A DNA stretch of 5,386 nucleotides from JARYMI01 sp964550915 (GTDB lineage Bacteria; Acidobacteriota; Aminicenantia; Aminicenantales; UBA8522): assembly GCA_964550915.1 (NCBI GenBank), contig CAZKBY010000181.1:1-5386 (forward strand). The letters are read 5' to 3'. The translations under genes were made by a program, and so were the position numbers. Within the stretch, counting starts at the first letter, position 1. The number at the start of each line of letters is the position of its first letter. Below are positions 4,765 to 5,386 of this stretch, piece after piece. Under the pieces are notes generated by a model, which did no database searches, was not told the DNA's origin, and worked only from the letters and a program-made list of their open reading frames with translations.

Positions 4765-5386
4765 TCAATACCGCCAGCTCGTCACGTCTGCGCCCGGCGG
4801 GGCCGACTTGTTGATCCTGTCCATGATCTTGGGGATGTGCATCTGGTGATAGCGGAGCCGCGACAGGTAGTTAGGCCGGCTGTGGTCGCCGTTCCAGCAA
4901 TGCTCGGCCCTGTCGCCATAATCGACCTCGCCCTCATAATAAGGATCCTTGGTGCTCTCCAGGAACTCCTCCATCAGATAGACGGCGTTGTTGAGATAGA
5001 AATTGTCCATGTCTCCACAATAGATATGAATCTTTCCTTTGAGCTTTGGCCCCAGGATCTTCCAGTCGCGCTCGAGGATATGGCGGAGGTCATAGTGTTC
5101 CCGCCAGTAGGCCGCGACCTCAGGATCAATCTCGCCCGTGAGCTTGTTCCAGATCCGCTTCGGGTAGCCATCTTCCCCAACCGGCGAGAAAACGGCCTCC
5201 CAGATATCATACTGGTCGCCCGAGCGCGACTTGGTGCCGAGGACAAGCTCGCGGTGGTTGGACTCCTCCAGGGTGCAGCTTACCTCTCCGAGGTAGTTAC
5301 GCCTCCCCGGCCGCGGCGTCCTCTTCCAGCGGCTGTCCACATAATAGGCATTCTTGTGCTCGTAAATGTTGACGATCGTGTAAGCC
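4765..5386 (-). CDS. Alpha/beta-hydrolase (esterase-like) protein, C-terminal 206 residues
   Basis: The frame is open from the window edge (it reads AYTIVNIYEHKNAYYVDSRW) to TGA at 4767-4765, so only the C-terminus is present. The GTG at 5340 lies in mid-domain and is not a credible start. IHIYCGDMDNFYLNNAVYLM (about 5028-4969) looks like the strand and loop carrying the acid residue of an alpha/beta-hydrolase, followed by a helix. AEHCWNGDH (about 4908-4884) has the position and shape of the catalytic-His loop. The nucleophile Ser elbow would be upstream, outside the window. The conserved-looking blocks FSPVGEDGYP and VAAYWREHYDL suggest a long esterase of the enterochelin-esterase or putative-esterase type. 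Substrate and secretion cannot be judged without the N-terminus. MGMT follows 80 bases later on the same strand with no strong terminator between them. Confidence 0.55.
   Translation of the reverse strand, partial: AYTIVNIYEHKNAYYVDSRWKRTPRPGRRNYLGEVSCTLEESNHRELVLGTKSRSGDQYDIWEAVFSPVGEDGYPKRIWNKLTGEIDPEVAAYWREHYDLRHILERDWKILGPKLKGKIHIYCGDMDNFYLNNAVYLMEEFLESTKDPYYEGEVDYGDRAEHCWNGDHSRPNYLSRLRYHQMHIPKIMDRINKSAPPGADVTSWRY

Overview
The window is 5.4 kb of what looks like an anaerobic or microaerophilic bacterium of moderately high GC content. Every gene I can support lies on the minus strand. The lineage cannot be fixed from sequence alone. The flavodiiron oxygen/NO reductase, the FNR-type operator and the style of the esterase-like protein and the lipoprotein would fit an Aminicenantes/Acidobacteria-like or deltaproteobacterial anaerobe, but this is a weak inference.

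Reading in the direction of transcription (high to low coordinates): 5386-4765 is the C-terminal part of a probable alpha/beta-hydrolase (esterase-like) protein whose start lies outside the window. An 80-base gap follows, containing a possible 21-codon upstream ORF. Next is a tightly packed set: an O6-methylguanine-DNA methyltransferase (MGMT, 4685-4068), a small unrecognised ORF that begins inside the 3' end of MGMT (4197-3913), a small predicted lipoprotein with a beta-sandwich look (3916-3389) and an ATP-grasp enzyme (3387-2506). The last three are joined by an ATGA overlap and a TGA-G-ATG junction, so they are almost certainly co-transcribed and translationally coupled.

The only sizeable non-coding region is 2288-2505. 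Next to the ATP-grasp stop it holds a 101-bp element bounded by perfect 13-bp inverted repeats beginning GGGGACAG, which looks like a REPIN/MITE. Next to the downstream operon it holds a promoter: a consensus -10 box with no recognisable -35, and a CRP/FNR-type palindrome centred about 40.5 bases upstream of the predicted transcription start, which is class II activator geometry.

That promoter drives a two-gene operon. The first gene is a complete class A flavodiiron protein (2287-1109), with all diiron ligands and a flavodoxin domain. Seventeen bases later comes a BAHD-type acyltransferase (1091 to the window edge). It was recognised by reading the frame directly: it has an HxxxDG motif, a DFRR...YFG motif and a DFGxG motif. 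BAHD enzymes are best known from plants and fungi, so a bacterial one in an apparently oxygen- or NO-responsive operon is the most unusual item here. The MGMT/small-ORF overlap, with a slippery A7 run and a switch in coding frame, is the second.
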